The translations under genes were made by a program, and so were the position numbers. Of a stretch of DNA of 64,000 nt, positions 23,187 to 32,754 are shown in pieces. Position 1 is the first letter of the stretch. Each line of letters starts with the position of its first letter. The notes under the pieces are model-generated. The model saw only the letters and a list, made by a program, of their open reading frames with translations, did no database searches and was not told the origin of the DNA. Where the stretch lies: NCBI GenBank assembly GCA_037447655.1, contig JBBHKE010001404.1, positions 62,001 to 126,000 of the forward strand. The letters run 5' to 3'. The DNA comes from Zygnema cylindricum (taxonomy: Eukaryota > Streptophyta > Zygnematophyceae > Zygnematales > Zygnemataceae).

Positions 23187-24849
23187 TTACGCATTTCCGT
23201 CTTCTTCAACTCTACTCGACCATCTCTGGCTAAGCATATAGGTGTGTCTAACATGGGTTGGGGTTATATTCTCGTTTCCACTCAAGCCTTCATCCATCAC
23301 GTTATAAAACTTCTCATCAAACCTCCCCGACAATTTTCTGTCGGTTCTATCTTGCATCGCCATCCCCTAGTAGTCCATATTCCCACTAGGAATCTTCATC
23401 TGCCAATCCTTGACTTTCTTAAAATCCCTATAAATATTCTCCCACTTCTGTTGACCCTTAAGATGGGGTTTGAGTATACCTTCCTGCTCCAATTGATCGC
23501 TTATAATCCTCCACTTTTCTTGTGCAGTGCGATGTTTGGTCAATAGACCGTTGCACTTTTCATTTCGTACCTCGTCAACCTTGAAGGAAATAACTCTCTG
23601 GCAGTCCATCGGTCATAAATGGATGCAGAGTCTCCACATATATCAATACTTTTTCCTCCCTCACTTTCCGCCGTATCATTATTATTAGTGGCTTCCCCTT
23701 TTTTTCTCCCCCCCTTCCCCACTCCTTGGCCCCTAATTTAAGTTGTCTGTTTGTTAGCAAGAGGAGATTGTTTGGAATTTCCAACTTTGTTCGCCGTGGG
23801 ACCCTTTGAAGCACCACCTAGATCTGCAGATTACATTAAAAAAAACGACAGTCTTACCATATGTAATGCATAAATGAAAAAAATCGGCCCTTACACACGT
23901 AACAAGTTAAGCAAAAGAAGAAGATGATAAACAAAAAGTACAAGGAGAAATAGAAGGAGAAGTAAAAGACTGCAAGAATAAGAAAAATACGAAGAAAGAG
24001 AGGAGAAATAAAAGCAAGTTCGTCTAAATGAGAAAAAGAAGCCGGTGAAATACTCGGAACCCTAAAAACCTAGAAAAAGAAAAAGGAGAAGAAGGAGGGA
24101 AGTGAGAGGTAGATGAAGAAGAAAGATGTAATGAAAAATAATAGGAAGATGTGGGTGATGGCGGAGAACAGGAGGTAGGAGAAGAAAAGAAGGAGAAGGA
24201 GATGTAGAGGGAAAATATGAAAGAGAAGCAAATGAGGGAGAAGAAAACAAAGGAGAAGGATGCCATTTCAGAAGAAGAGGAGAAGAATGTGAAAGTGGAA
24301 AATATGAATGAGAAGTAAACGAAGGAGAAGGTGGTCATTTATGGTAAGAAAGAAAAAGGAGGAGAAGAAAAGCGGAAAGAGGAACATTTCGGTACGAAGA
24401 ACAAGCTGAACAAGGAGATAAAGATGTAGCAAACAGAGAAAAAGAAGTAAATAAGAAGAAGAAGGAGTATAATTTACAACTGTAAACATAATGGAGAAAA
24501 AGGGGAGTTAAAAAAAAAACATTTCGGCTTGAAGAAAAAGAAACAGGAGTATTAAAAGAAGACGGAGAAGAAAAAAACATCACCTGTTGCATTTCTCACG
24601 TTGTCACCGTTGCTTCCTCCGTCTTTGTTTGGAAGATCCTCACTAGTGCGCCCATTTTCGTTGATGGTAACATAGTTCGGTCCATGCAAGGCACCAGTAT
24701 TCAGAGGAGGAGGAGGTCTTGGGTAACGTAAAATTCCTGGATAATACCCAAAAGGGTTGAACCTACCCACAGGGAAAGACATCCTGACCGTAAAAAGACA
24801 GAAAAAGACGAGTGAATCCGGGTATGAAGAAAATTACATGTAACATACC
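23187..24849 (-). pseudogene. trihelix (Myb/SANT-like) DNA-binding protein, pseudogene
   Basis: Exon pieces can be joined on the minus strand. An upstream exon ends at 24849 at a GTATGT donor (start not found). The next, 24783-24584, reads FPVGRFNPFGYYPG and PRPPPPLN and ends at a GTGATG donor. The last, 23823-23187, follows a TGCAG acceptor; joining keeps the frame. The last exon holds the typical second and third helices of a trihelix domain (RTAQEKWRIISDQLEQEGI, then KWENIYRDFKKVKDW), with the first tryptophan in DRWTARE. Breaks: in-frame TAA at 23738-23740, a one-base frameshift near 23600 between the first and second helix, and TAG at 23367-23369 where the family has tryptophan. The 760-bp intron is almost pure pyrimidine on this strand. 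In plants the domain marks transcription factors, and Harbinger-type transposons also carry a related one. The domain call is fairly secure, the gene model less so. Confidence 0.65.
23900..24560. repeat. purine-rich tract filling the intron of the trihelix pseudogene
   Basis: The plus strand is GAA/GGA-rich for about 650 bp (AGAAGAAGA, GGAGAAG). The minus-strand frames rich in S, F and L are compositional artefacts. Confidence 0.8.
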
Positions 24850-24904
24850 GAGGTAAGTAGGTTGGCAGAGTCTCTCCATTTTGTATCCTTATGTAGTTAA
24901 TCAC

Positions 24905-25628
24905 TCTATTTTGAAAAGGGTGACAAATGTAACCCTAACCACTGTTATAAATTTTGAAATTGGCAAAATGTTTGCATTCAAATTCAAAATTTCAAAAACG
25001 GAATAATTAAAAGGAGTGGTCAAATTTGAGGGTAAATTGATTTGAAATAGGATTGTCAGGTTGATGCGGCAAACTGTGAAAGTTGAAAAATTTGAAAACC
25101 AAATGTTTTGAAAAAAAGGCAAAACGGTTTTGTCCGAAAAAATTCAAAGAGAGATGCAGCAGGGCGCGCCAAAATGATAATGTGGAGCACATATTTGCGC
25201 GCTCTTTGTGGATTTTTTTGACCTTTTCCACGCGGCCAATTTTTACTGGTTCTGTTTTCGAGAACTGTCCTCCCTATACACGATCTTAACAAACTGTAGG
25301 GTTGGTAACGTGGCGTCGCGGATAAAAAGTACAAGTGAATCCGACGCTCCTAATTTACGCCCACAACCTTGGACAATTTTCTGTAATGTTGTTTTTCTTG
25401 AAAAAAAATTTTTTATGTACGGACATGTACGAAACGGTACGGCCGTCAGTAAAAAACCCCACTTTTTTGGTAATGGAAGTCCACCCTTGGTAAAAATGCT
25501 GCCAAACACGTCATTGGACATAAAGTTTGCATAAAAATAGGGGAAAAGAAAGATATCGGCCAAAAAGTCAAACATTTGGTATACTAAAAATCTTTCCTAT
25601 GGGGGGGGGGAGAGAAATACTACGCCCA
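24905..25628. other. intergenic AT-rich sequence
   Basis: No domain-bearing frame, array or transposon end is recognised. Overlapping open frames on the minus strand near 25000-25330 lack any familiar motif. A G10 run sits at about 25600. Confidence 0.55.
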
Positions 25629-26062
25629 AACGTGAATCGTAATTAACGTTAATAATTTTTTCGCCACTTAAAACATTTTTTCTCCTCTATATTTGTCCAA
25701 TTTTCAATTTAAGATCGCCAATCGGAAGCTGAGAATCTTACCTTTCAATCGCTACACCGTCGATCGTATTTAGCGTGTTTGTTTTTTTTTGTCTCTTAAA
25801 ACATCTTTTCTCCGTACATACATGTCGGATTGTGGATCTGACGGTTGCGATTGAAAGGAAATATTCTCAGCTATCGATTGCCGGTCTCAAATTGAAAATC
25901 GGACAAATGTGTACGGATAAAAGATATTTTTAGTGGCGAAAAAACATACACGCTAAATACGATCGACGGTGTACCGCCAGATCCACAATCCGACATATGT
26001 GTACGGAGAAATGTTGTTTTGAGAGACAAAAAAAATATTAACACTAATTACGATTCACGGTA
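25629..26062. mobile_element. T-family MITE with a second T element inserted in it
   Basis: The outer ends CGTGAATCGTAATTAACGTT and its inverse (AATTACGATTCACGG) delimit about 434 bp. Without the inner element (25755-25971 plus TA) the remaining roughly 215 bp aligns along its whole length with the T element at 48740-48960, including CAATTTTCAATTTA and CCACAATCCGACAT. Confidence 0.8.
25755..25971. mobile_element. T-family MITE (217 bp) nested in a relative, TSD TA
   Basis: Perfect terminal inverted repeats of over 20 bp begin CACCGTCGATCGTATTTAGC. TA precedes (25753-25754) and follows (25972-25973). TA duplication and short TIR fit a Tc1/mariner-type MITE. The interior is homologous to the host element, so a family member inserted into a family member. 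Confidence 0.9.
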
Positions 26063-26181
26063 CTTAAACCGTACAAAATCGGTATTCCACTACAGTACGG
26101 ATTTATCGTAATAAGCTTCGTTGTCATCTACAGTATATAACTTTCACGTCTCAGTAGGACAAAGGTATAATAGGTAGTGTT

Positions 26182-26447
26182 TGTAGGATCTTAGGAATAA
26201 GAGTTTTACTTAAATTAATTCATAAAACATAAATCATTACACAGCGGAAGCTCATAAAAGACAAGAGGAATATTCAGCCAAAACAATTTATAAGTGTTCT
26301 TGGCCGAAGCCTCTTTACATCATGTCTCTTCTCTCTTCTCTCTCTTCACTCTTCTCTTTAAATAATCTCTACTCCAATATAAATCCTCTATGATTAATTG
26401 GTTGATTAATTAATGCTCTGCACATGTACGCTGCTGCCTATATATAC
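26182..26447 (-). repeat. LTR in inverted orientation to 22344-23023, cut by the assembly gap
   Basis: It begins TGTAGGATCTTAGG and is the reverse complement of the inner half of the 22344-23023 LTR, up to the TATA-like region, where the N run starts. Sequence beyond the gap does not continue the LTR. Confidence 0.85.
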
Positions 26448-26457
26448 NNNNNNNNNN
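26448..26457. other. assembly gap (10 N)
   Basis: Ten Ns. The gap lies inside the LTR, consistent with assembly collapse at a repeat; its true size is unknown. Confidence 0.99.
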
Positions 26458-27255
26458 TAGGTTGCCGGCCATAATGTAGGTTGGAGGGAGAGGGAGAGGG
26501 AGAGGGACTCACAAGTGAGCATGAAGTCACAATGTCACGGAATTGTAGACATATACAATGTTACAAACAAAATAGTCGTTTACAATGTCACAAAAAACCA
26601 AATACTACTGCTGTTGAATCGTCACAACTTTATGTACTGTCTACAACCGTCACAAAATTAAGCAACGATTTTCATTTTCTGACATTGCAACGCACACAAA
26701 ACTAATTAAGGAGAATCCTTACCAAAAACAAATTTACATCTGTACGTTTTGGTTAATTAGGGTTCACACTTCACAGACTTAGGGTGACGTTCCATCAGGC
26801 GAAAGGTGGCGTAGTTTACAGAAATTCTAACTCTCCGCACCAAATCGTATCGCCTATTTTGTGTTTATACAAAAAACAACATTACAGAGAATCTTGACGA
26901 TACTCTCCCAAGGTCTTGGATGTAATACCGGCCGTTGGATGTTCATCTCCGAGGAGTTTGCTTCATTTTTCTCTGTGGGTTGGCAGATACAGAAAAAAAA
27001 ATCGTGACACGCTGGACGATTAAGCTACGTGTCAAGATGGAAAACCAACGGATAATCTTAAGATTTGCACATGCCACGCGCTTTCCAAAATACAATTGAA
27101 AATAAAAACGAGATTTTGTAACATTCCTTCGTCACTCTATTTTCGGTAACTTTTGTTCGCCGCACTATTTCACTCAAAGGACTTTCCTTCTGTTCGAAAA
27201 CAAAAACCCTAAAAAATGAGTTGCGTACAGACTAACGTATGCAAAAAGTATAAAA
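26458..27255. other. intergenic, short GAGAGG tract at the gap edge
   Basis: GGGAGAGGGAGAGGG repeats at 26486-26506. The rest is AT-rich with no supported gene. Confidence 0.5.
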
Positions 27256-27263
27256 GTCTTGTC

Positions 27264-28125
27264 CCTAGTTGTTCAATACGCGCAATTTTTCCTTTTTTTC
27301 CAGTTTCTTCGTATTATACGTGACTTTTCAAAAAAACGCAAAAAAACGTCTACTGTAAACTACAACTGAAAATTTACGGAAACCTAGAGACAAACTACGG
27401 TAACTGTACAAATATTTACAGAAACTGTACGGAAATCAAAAAGATTCGATGCACGATTGTACTTTTTATCAGAATTGACAAAATGTACAGAAATAAAATT
27501 TATCACAGCTACGGACATTTCCAAAATAAGACGTTGTCACACAGAGCGCCGGAAGTTCAAAATTGTAGGGGTCTCTTAAATTTTCAAATAGCCGCCAAAA
27601 TCTTCAAATTGAAAGCGAAATTCAAGGAAGATGCCATTACCACGCACTAAGCAGTTAGAACTACCGCGAAGTCGTTAAAGGTCACGGACCTCCCAAAAAA
27701 ACAGCCATGCCTAGAGTTTGAGGAGAGGAGTGGGACCACGTGAAGGCTCCAGACCATAGCTGCCTGACTGTGAACGACAGACAATTTCATTCTGACAAAT
27801 ACTGAGCGTTTCGCAAGAATTGAACCTGGGCCTACGTACGCCCTTACTATCCGCTGATAGGATTGATCGTAACCAGTTGATGTAGATGTTCCGATGCATA
27901 AAGAAGGTGTGGTAATCAATCAAATATATGTTATTTTTTAACGCTCATTTCACGGAAACCGTACAAACTGCGGTACATGTTCAATTCAAATTTTCTAATA
28001 TGTACGTATTTGTACGGAAAAAAAATCATTAACGTTTTTTACGATTTTTTCAAATCGACCTCTCCAGTTTCTACGTATTGTACGCACGTTCGAATCGTGC
28101 GTAAAATGCGTTTTGAACAACTATG
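27264..28125. mobile_element. hAT-C copy 1 (862 bp)
   Basis: The left end CCTAGTTGTTCAATACGCGC is a mutated CATAGTTGTTCA terminus; the right end is GAACAACTATG. Flanks GTCTTGTC (27256-27263) and GTTCTGTC (28126-28133) match at 6 of 8 bases, consistent with an old 8-bp duplication. It carries the module shared with hAT-B (TGCCTAGAGTTTGAGGAGAG) and, on the minus strand near 27830-27905, a tRNA-like block with GGTTCAATTCT resembling a Pol III B box. Confidence 0.75.
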
Positions 28126-28133
28126 GTTCTGTC

Positions 28134-28447
28134 GTATAATGATTTCGTACGCAAGTACATGGTACGCAAAAGAAGGTTTGAAGTTAAGTTTGTCGATGCT
28201 AAAGATCTTAAAGATATTCACTATCGGATCGTAGCTTGCGTGGCGCCAATCAATCTAGAACACGTGGTTTACAAAGTCTACGTGATGGAACATCGACTCA
28301 ATCATCCCGATCTGTAGAGTTGGCCGTACGATTACAGAAACGTATGATGGAACTTCACCCTTAGGGTACGGCCATGTACTTATAACGTAGCGAACTACTT
28401 ACTTTGTTTTTCAGCACAGATCCGGCGGACCCGGATTTCAGGGACGT
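28134..28447. other. codon-like but unassigned sequence between two hAT-C elements
   Basis: The plus strand has an open frame (to 28317) containing FEVKFVDAKDLKD, which weakly recalls a C2-domain start. A GTACGG donor-like site lies near 28366 and a TTTTTCAG acceptor-like site near 28420, followed by an open frame reading TDPADPDFRDVF. It may be a relic of a split host gene broken by the transposon cluster. Evidence is thin. Confidence 0.2.
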
Positions 28448-28455
28448 GTTTAATC

Positions 28456-29210
28456 CGTAGATGTTCAAATCGCGCGATTTCTTCATTTTTTCCGATTGAA
28501 ACGTATAATTCGTGACTTTTGAAAAAATCTCAATAAAACGTATACTGTAAACTGAAACTGAAAAAACACGAAAAACCTGTAAATAACTTACGGTAACTGT
28601 ACATTTTATTACAAATATGTACGGAATTCCAGGAAAATATACGATGTAGTTATTGGTACTTTCTGTTCAGTGAACTTAACAGAAATATCACGGAACTTGT
28701 ACGTTATTTCATCGTACCGACATTTTCGAAAAGAGACGTTAAACGTCACACTAATTTCTCGCAGTAAGTTTGAAATTCGTACAAGCGTCTTCTTCAATTA
28801 TTTTTGAAAGAAGCCGCCATGGAATATTGAAAACTAAACCGCGAGGAAGCCGCCTCCCCATATCCTACCTATAGAATTTGATAAAAGTTTGCCTTCACGG
28901 ACGTTCGAACCCGGGTAAGCCACATATGTGGCGTAGACTAATTTTTGACTACTCCACTACTAGTTGATGAAGGAATACCGATACCAAAATGAAGTGTGAT
29001 TTGTATTTAAACAAATTCAATATTTTAGCGTCATTTAGCCGGAAAAACTTGCAAACTGCGCTATATATAAGTTTTTTTTTTCATGTCCCGAATAGTATAG
29101 AAGGAAATTCATTAACGATTTTTAACGATTTGTTCAAAGGGTTCAATGCGTTCGATACGTATAATTCGTCGCGATTGGTACGTTCGTACTAATCGTCGTG
29201 AACAACTATG
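28456..29210. mobile_element. hAT-C copy 2 (755 bp), first member of a stacked series
   Basis: It starts CGTAGATGTTCAAATCGCGC (mutated terminus) and ends GAACAACTATG. GTTTAATC precedes it (28448-28455) and follows it (29211-29218). On the minus strand a tRNA-like block (about 28885-28975) includes CCCGGGTTCGAACG, a near-perfect B box. No coding capacity is seen. Confidence 0.82.
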
Positions 29211-29218
29211 GTTTAATC

Positions 29219-29670
29219 CATAGTTCAAAAGTAGGTGAAGGTAGGCCCATACAACATGCATATTGTACGCAAAACATACAATATGACCTTAAGACCCATA
29301 TTGTATTGGTCGCAAAATGAAGGAAAATAATAATAGGGTTGAATTGCATATCGATCGATAGAGAATTAAATATCATGTCTAAATTTTGAAAAACAATCGG
29401 AAAAAAAAAATTATGTGAGTTTTGAGGTATTTTTTATTTAAAACGTCACATTTGGAAGATCGGACGGTCGTTGGTCAAAGTAGTGATCTAAGAAGATCAC
29501 ATGAAAAGCCCGTAGCACAACTTACAATAGGACTATCGTCAGATTTGGACGATCGGACGGTCGCTGATCAAAGTAGCGATCTAAGAAGATCACATGAAAG
29601 CCCATAACGCAACTTACAATAAAGGCGCCTACGAAAGGCCTACGATAAAAACGCCTACTTTTGAACTATG
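29219..29670. mobile_element. hAT-A copy (452 bp), second member of the stack
   Basis: It begins CATAGTTCAAAAGTAGG and ends CCTACTTTTGAACTATG. GTTTAATC lies at both edges (29211-29218, 29671-29678). The internal block containing GCTGATCAAAGTAGCGATC is present twice, as in the 9378 and 11423 copies. Confidence 0.92.
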
Positions 29671-29748
29671 GTTTAATCCATAGAAGTCTCATTCGTACGG
29701 ATTTTGATATTTTTACGAAATTTCGTTATTTTTTTATAGAGTTTGAAC

Positions 29749-29967
29749 CATAGTTCAAAAGTAGGTGTTTTTATGGTAGGCCTTTCGTCGCCGCCTTTAT
29801 CGTAAGTTGTGTTATGGGCTTTTCATGTGATCTTATTAGATCGCTACTTTGACCAGCGATCGTCCGATAGTCCGAATCTGACGGTGTAAATAAAACTTTT
29901 TGGTCTGATTGTTTTGCATACAATAGGCATATTGTATGGGCTTACTTTCACCTACTTTTGAACTATG
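29749..29967. mobile_element. hAT-A copy (219 bp) nested in hAT-B
   Basis: Ends CATAGTTCAAAAGTAGG and CCTACTTTTGAACTATG. Flanks GTTTGAAC (29741-29748) and TTTTGAAA (29968-29975) match at 6 of 8 bases. Confidence 0.88.
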
Positions 29968-29975
29968 TTTTGAAA

Positions 29976-30662
29976 CATAGTTGTTCAAAACGCATTTTAC
30001 GCATGATTCGATTGCGCGTACAATACGTCGAAACTCGAGAGGTCGATTTGATATAATCGTAAAAATCGTTAATGAATTTTCCGTTCAAATCCGTACATGA
30101 TAAAAAAAATTAACATATGCCGCAATTTGTAGGCTTTCAGCTAAATGAGCGGTGGAAAATTCTATGTGTTTATTTACTTAACTCGTGCACATCCACATCA
30201 CCTGGTTGCGGTTGACATTCTCAGCGACTACCTTGAAATTCTGTAGGCCCAGGTTCAAATCATGATCATTGCTACTCTTTTGTATGAATAAGATTGTATG
30301 TCTGTCTCAGACAGGCATCCATGGTGTCTGTACACATTTTGAACTTACGGCGCGCAAATAGTGTGACGCCACAACGTCTTTTTTTGAAATTGTCCGTAGA
30401 TGTACGATAAATTTCCGAACATATCCGTGCACATTCTGTCCAGTTTACAAAACATAAAGTACCTATACTTGCAACGTATCTTTTTGAAGACTTTCGTGCA
30501 GTTGCCGTAAAACACCGTACAGTTACTGTAATTTGTTTATAGGTTTTGCGTAAATTACTAGTTTCAATTTACAGTATACGTTTTTTTGCGATTTTTTCAA
30601 AAGTCACGTATAATACGTAGAAACTATAAAAAATGAAAAAATCGTGCGATTTGAACAACTAG
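29976..30662. mobile_element. hAT-C copy 3 (687 bp) directly after a hAT-A copy
   Basis: It starts CATAGTTGTTCAAAACGC and ends GAACAACTAG (one base lost from CTATG). TTTTGAAA precedes it and GTTTTGAAC follows. A tRNA-like block lies on the plus strand at about 30195-30275, with GGTTCAAATC as B-box-like part. Confidence 0.78.
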
Positions 30663-30755
30663 GTTTTGAACCTTCCGTAAAATGCGCATACTTTTCGTAC
30701 GGATCAGATGTACAAATATAAATTACTTAAATATTCAGATAAAGGGTTGAACGTA

Positions 30756-30780
30756 CACCGTGAATCGCTATTAGCGCTAA
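30756..30780 (+). mobile_element. orphan T-family terminus
   Basis: TA followed by CACCGTGAATCGCTATTAGC, identical to the T terminus at 61237, but no matching right end was found within hAT-B copy 2. Probably an end-truncated T element. Confidence 0.6.
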
Positions 30781-31354
30781 ACACTATTTTGGGTTGAATG
30801 GCCTAACGCGAACATAAAGTCAAAAACTAACACTAATTTATAGACCAAACAGTAATTTGGATGTAGCCGCGATGTCTATGTTCACATGTTCGACGCTTGA
30901 ACATGTGATAACATGTTCTCGTGATTCTCCCTAGTCTTTATGACTGATAGCCTGTCATAACTAAATAGTTAGGGCACCACTTGTCTCATAGCCTATACCC
31001 ACCGGAGCATTTGTAACTTTTTGCCCATTCCGATGATTTTCCCATAACTCATCGGAAAACAGGTCTTGTTCACCAAAACTTTGGCACGTAACTCCGATTG
31101 AAGGTGTCCTGTGACACGTCACACGCTTCAACGTCATCAAATATAGGCATAAAAACAAACTTGCAATTTTTCAAGCTTACTAATACGACGACGGTGGTTC
31201 AAAGTTGGAGAACTTTTTCGCGCGATTACAATGAAATAGCCGTTCGGGTGTTGTTTTCGCTAGGTCAGCTTTTGGGGTTACCGTTGGCCTGTTTCAAAGC
31301 AAGACGCAACTAACGCGACTTCAATATCCTCAAATATTTTGAGGAAGTTTGATT

Positions 31355-31410
31355 GTACGGTTTTCCGAGAACTTCCGAAAACAACAAAGTCGGTGCTCGG
31401 AAAACCGTAC
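31355..31410. repeat. perfect 15-bp hairpin
   Basis: GTACGGTTTTCCGAG (31355-31369) and its exact reverse complement (31396-31410) are separated by 26 bases. A second small hairpin, TCCTCAAA/TTTGAGGA, lies at about 31327-31345. Function unknown. Confidence 0.9.
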
Positions 31411-31920
31411 ATTATTCGAACGCCCGTTTGTTGCGGAAGTGAATTTTTTCCCGGTGGGAACAGGTTAGGAGAAAAAATTCCGAGTGCTCTTTTTCGTGGC
31501 AATGCACTGAATCTCCCGTGTCAACGCCCTTTATTTGACACTTATTCTGTACGTCTACACAAAATAATGAGCAATTTTCGTTCAAACTAATTCATTATTT
31601 ATACTACACTATTTAAATTTAAAAAAGTCAAAAATAGAGCAATTAACGCTACTTTAACAGTACCTTTAGTTTGTGTTTACATGTTTGACGATTATGCATG
31701 TGAGAACAGGTTTTTGTGAATTTCCTTCGTTGGTTTGACTTGGAATCAAATTTGAGTACGCTTTTCCGTGGCGACACAATCAATTTCCCCTGTTAACGCC
31801 ATTACCCGACACTTTTTTTGTACGCCTGTACGAAATAATGAATATTCTAGTACAAACAAAGGCTATTCGTACATTGTAATTTTTAAAAGCAGTCGAAATT
31901 AGAGTAGCTAACGCTAATTA
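31390..31920. repeat. diverged tandem duplication of about 280 bp
   Basis: Landmarks repeat in order: TTTTTCGTGGCAATGCACTGAATCTCCC / TTTTCCGTGGCGACACAATCAATTTCCC in shortened form, then TGTACG(T/C)CT, AATAATGA, and GAGCAATTAACGCTA / GAGTAGCTAACGCTA. The two halves are roughly 280 bp apart. It lies inside hAT-B copy 2. Confidence 0.6.
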
Positions 31921-32133
31921 AACATTACGTATATTACCGTAAAACAAAAAGAAGTTTTATTAAGTTGTAGTAGTATTTTTTATTAGATGTTTTTATATTT
32001 TTTCTTTTATTATAAAGTCAAATTCGGTTAACGATTTTTATAAATTTTTGAATTTTGTTTCATGCGCATATTCGTTATTTTTTAGGCGTTTCATGCATTC
32101 GTTTTATCCGCATAAAACATCTATGGTTTAATC

Positions 32134-32754
32134 GAATATGTAACTTAACGATGTGACGATTGTACACGTCGACAATGCACGTGACGGCTGTCAACGTCTA
32201 CAATCTGTTTTGCCGCACCGTATTTTTAAGAACTTTTTGAAGCGTCGTTTTTTGTTATTTTGTGAAATTTTTGAAGTTTTTCAAAAAGCCATTGGAAAAA
32301 CTGGTCAAATCATTGTAAAGTTCGAGTAATTTTGAGCAGTTCATCAGAGACAATTTCAAGGATTTTTCTATAAATAAATATACAAATTTTGGAAGGGATA
32401 CATCGCAAAATGGAGAAAGAAGAAAATTAAATCGCAAAAAAAATATGCATTAAAGAGAATGCATCTCCTTCGAATTAAATGCCACATGAGAATCTCGTCG
32501 AGTTGCACGCGTAAAACGCGTTTGTTTTTGGAAAAACGACGGAACGTAAAAAACATACGAAAACAAATTTGACAAATAATTCAAACCATCGAAATCGACA
32601 AAGTTATCATGCCGTCGAATGTGCATTTGTCGAACTTGCTTTCTTTGTACGGCAAAAGATTTTCCCACTGACACCTTAAATTTCGTCCCTAAAAGCATCA
32701 AAGCCGCACTTAGTGGGACACCTTAATCAACAAAAGCCCCAAATCTAATGCAAT
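32134..32754. other. intergenic, no gene recognised
   Basis: AT-rich. Short open frames on the minus strand carry no known motif. Confidence 0.55.

Larger units (their letters stand above)
29679..32125. mobile_element. hAT-B copy 2 (2.45 kb with nested insertions), third member of the stack
   Basis: The left end is CATAGAAGTCTCATTCG and the right end AAAACATCTATG. GTTTAATC flanks it (29671-29678, 32126-32133). Nested inside are hAT-A (29749-29967), hAT-C (29976-30662) and a T-family end at 30756. Subterminal sequences at both ends match hAT-B copy 1. Confidence 0.85.

Noticed and set aside
23024-26181. Complete LTR retrotransposon between the LTRs at 22344 and 26182
   Set aside because: The LTRs are inverted relative to each other, the left one has its own target duplication, and no gag-pol lies between.
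28123-28317. Possible C2-domain gene starting at ATG 28123
   Set aside because: Its ATG belongs to the hAT-C terminus, the match is a few residues only, and the frame stops early. Kept only as a weak remnant.
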